DNA from: Metabacillus sp. KUDC1714
GTDB taxonomy: Bacteria > Bacillota > Bacilli > Bacillales > Bacillaceae
Length of the DNA stretch: 64,000 bases
Direction: 5' to 3'
Assembly: GCF_014217835.1 (NCBI RefSeq)
Contig: NZ_CP055263.1
Span: 1,116,001 to 1,180,000 of the forward strand
Program-made: the position numbers and the translations under genes
Part shown: positions 62,174 through 64,000 of the stretch, piece by piece
Position numbering within the stretch: position 1 is the first letter of the stretch
Layout: each line of letters opens with the position of its first letter
Notes under the pieces: generated by a model
The model's input: only the letters and a program-made list of their open reading frames with translations
What the model was told of the DNA's origin: nothing
The model's database searches: none

Positions 62174-62342
62174 CAGGATAAAATTAGGAAAGTCACCTAT
62201 GACAGAATTAAACACCTTAACTAAATCGTGGGAGTGCCTGGGCAGTTCCTTACCTATTTTCTATTAACCTTCAACTATTAAACTCAAACTTCAACAGGAC
62301 TATCTAAAATCAATACGGTAATTCTTCGAAAGGATGAAAATA

Positions 62343-63602
62343 TTGATGATTAATTCTCTAAGTAAATTAGATATCGCGACGAACAAACCTAAAAAGTCCA
62401 AGCGTTTATGGATCGCTTTTGTACTTGGAACATTAGTAGCCTTTGGACCACTCTCAATCGATATGTACTTACCTGCCCTGCCTCAGATGGCTAATGAGTT
62501 AAAAACTACCCCTTCGCTTATCCAACTTAGTTTAACTTTTTTCTTACTTGGTTTATCACTTGGCCAATTATTTACCGGACCATTAAGTGATGTCCATGGA
62601 CGTCGAAAACCTTTGCTTATTGGCTTAGTCATCTATTTTATTGCTTCTTTATTATGCGTTTTTAGCCCATCAATCTGGATATTTATATTTTTGAGGTTTA
62701 TTCAGGGGTTGGCAGCTTCCTCCGGTGTGGTCATTTCCCGTGCAGTAGTACGAGATCTTTACTCAGGTTCAGAGCTAACGAAATTTTTCTCTCTACTAGC
62801 TTTATTTAATGGTGTTGCACCGATTGTTGCGCCTGTAATTGGGAGCCAACTATTACATATTGCACCTTGGCAAGGTATCTTTGTTACCTTGAGTTTAATC
62901 GGCCTAGTAATGTTTTTCATTGTATTATTTGGTTTACCAGATACTTTACCTAATGAATTACGGTCTAAGGGTGGTATTAAAAAAACACTAACAACGTTTA
63001 AGAGCCTTTTAGTTGATCGTAGTTTCATAGGATACGCCCTTTCGCAAGGTTTAATATATGCTGCCATGTTTGCTTATATTGCAGGATCACCTTTCATATT
63101 ACAAAATATTTATAATGTGTCTCCCCAAGAATACAGCATCATTTTTGCCATTAACGGAATTGGGATTGTGATTGCAAGTCAAATAACAGGAAAATTAGCT
63201 GGTCATATCAGTGAAAGAAGACTGTTCGTTTTGGGGCTAATTATTGCCTTCATCGGAGCAATTACATTGTTAATTATGTTAATCCTGAATATCGGATTAT
63301 CGACAATATTACTTCCTCTATTCTTTGTCGTATCAAGTATCGGAATAGTCAGTACTTCTGGATCTTCTCTTGCAATGCAAAACCAAGGAAGATCAGCAGG
63401 CAGTGCTTCGGCATTACTTGGTGTATTAATGTTACTTTTGGGAGGAATTGCTTCCCCTCTTGTTGGTTTAGGAAATAACTCAGCTATAACGATGGGAATA
63501 GTAATTATTATAGTTAGTATTGGCTCGATCCTATCTTATCTTTTACTCGCCCCACGTAGAGAACATGAATCTAAGCAAAATTCAAATTCTGTATCAATGT
63601 AG
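62343..63602 (+). CDS. multidrug exporter, Bcr/CflA (DHA1) type MFS
   Basis: About 419 residues and twelve helices. The Bcr/CflA pattern is clear: FGPLSIDMYLPALPQMANEL at helix 1, the motif A loop GPLSDVHGRRKPLLIG, and RFIQGLAASSGVVISRAVVR at helix 4. It exports drugs such as bicyclomycin or chloramphenicol in known members, using the proton gradient. TTG 62343 (nine bases after AAAGG) and ATG 62346 are both possible starts. It probably forms a unit with the preceding His-rich protein. Confidence 0.92.
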   Translation: MMINSLSKLDIATNKPKKSKRLWIAFVLGTLVAFGPLSIDMYLPALPQMANELKTTPSLIQLSLTFFLLGLSLGQLFTGPLSDVHGRRKPLLIGLVIYFIASLLCVFSPSIWIFIFLRFIQGLAASSGVVISRAVVRDLYSGSELTKFFSLLALFNGVAPIVAPVIGSQLLHIAPWQGIFVTLSLIGLVMFFIVLFGLPDTLPNELRSKGGIKKTLTTFKSLLVDRSFIGYALSQGLIYAAMFAYIAGSPFILQNIYNVSPQEYSIIFAINGIGIVIASQITGKLAGHISERRLFVLGLIIAFIGAITLLIMLILNIGLSTILLPLFFVVSSIGIVSTSGSSLAMQNQGRSAGSASALLGVLMLLLGGIASPLVGLGNNSAITMGIVIIIVSIGSILSYLLLAPRREHESKQNSNSVSM

Positions 63603-63615
63603 GAATATGAAATAT

Positions 63616-63650
63616 AAATAGGCATTGTTTCTTTTGATCAATGCCTATTT
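63616..63650. terminator. bidirectional terminator between the exporter and GerAB genes
   Basis: AAATAGGCATTG (63616-63627) pairs perfectly with CAATGCCTATTT (63639-63650), followed by GTTTTTGTT on the plus strand. Confidence 0.8.
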
Positions 63651-63750
63651 GTTTTTGTTAAATCTTGGTCCTTAACAATATCAATCACTTTTTCCGGACT
63701 CATTTTTACATAACTGCAGTTTTTCCAAAGACTATATTTATACTAGAAGA

Positions 63751-64000
63751 TTAAATTTTTTTCCGAATAAATGCGATGCAGAGCAGCATGATAGGAAAAA
63801 CAATCTGCAAAGGGATATGAAAGTATAAAGTAAAAAAATCTAACCCAATTTCATTATGTCGAATTTGGCTTGGTGCGATTAAAAGGGATAATGGGGTAAG
63901 AATAGTCCCTATGCCAAGGAATACAGAACGATTTTGTTTTAATTTAAATAATTGAGCAATCCCAATAGCTGAACCGAATGTCCATCCACCAATCTTAAAA
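63751..64000 (-). CDS. spore germination permease, GerAB family (3' part only)
   Basis: The last 82 codons before the TAA at 63751-63753; the rest lies beyond the right edge. The visible part has two transmembrane helices and closely follows the end of the other GerAB protein here: LFKLKQNRSVFLGIGTILTP, then LLIAPSQIRHNEIGLDFFTL and HIPLQIVFPIMLLCIAFIRK. It points to a further germinant-receptor operon just outside the window. Confidence 0.85.
   Translation of the reverse strand, partial: FKIGGWTFGSAIGIAQLFKLKQNRSVFLGIGTILTPLSLLIAPSQIRHNEIGLDFFTLYFHIPLQIVFPIMLLCIAFIRKKI

Overview
The window is low-GC, densely coded DNA that fits an endospore-forming Bacillaceae chromosome (a Bacillus-like genus; the species cannot be fixed from this sequence). 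The support is a complete gerAA-gerAC-gerAB spore-germination operon, an orphan GerAA, a KinB-like sensor kinase, a BceRS-BceAB style detoxification module, a Fur-controlled FbpA gene, an MhqR-type quinone-resistance operon, strong AGGAGG ribosome sites and several perfect CcpA cre boxes. I saw no rRNA, tRNA, CRISPR array, prophage or intact insertion sequence.

Layout. 0-5 kb: BceAB transporter (permease cut by the window edge) with its two-component system, then a Tat-exported phosphoesterase with its own TatA. 5-8.5 kb: DeoR regulator coupled to a PHP-domain hydrolase, and an MFS exporter. 8.8-17 kb: flavohemoglobin facing a truncated globin that has an Fnr-type promoter, then glutamate dehydrogenase, aldehyde dehydrogenase, an acetolactate-synthase-like ThDP enzyme and a glutamate-synthase-like flavoprotein. 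17-21.5 kb: GH42 beta-galactosidase with a divergent AraC regulator, and a PspA protein with a membrane partner. 21.8-25.7 kb: quinone/electrophile resistance operon (DoxX, two ring-cleaving dioxygenases, flavin reductase, esterase) behind two MhqR-like operators. 25.9-27 kb: a small-protein operon behind a canonical double Fur box, ending in fbpA.

27-33.5 kb: ger operon, then two coupled YibE/F membrane proteins preceded by a riboswitch-like attenuator. 33.6-35.3 kb: LysE exporter and LysR regulator. 35.4-41.8 kb: ascorbate-family PTS operon (PRD regulator fused to EIIA, EIIB, EIIC, TPR protein, class II aldolase, P-loop kinase, truncated HPr) behind a perfect cre. 42-56 kb: a patchy accessory region with hydrolase, SRPBCC, TipA-type MerR, orphan GerAA, AraC and aldo-keto reductase, KinB-like kinase and racemase-family genes, mixed with gene fragments: a dehydrogenase remnant and four decayed pieces of the O-methyltransferase that is intact at 55.3 kb.

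56-64 kb: nitroreductase and MarR genes with twin promoters carrying the same palindrome, a GH106-like glycosidase and a Gfo/Idh oxidoreductase separated by a MITE-like element, a histidine-rich small protein with a double operator followed by a Bcr/CflA-type drug exporter, and the 3' end of another GerAB gene. The most interesting items are the Fur-driven small-protein operon (25948-26930), the attenuator upstream of the YibE/F genes (31346-31450), the Fnr site placed exactly at -41.5 of the truncated globin promoter, the twin MarR promoters and the scattered O-methyltransferase fragments.
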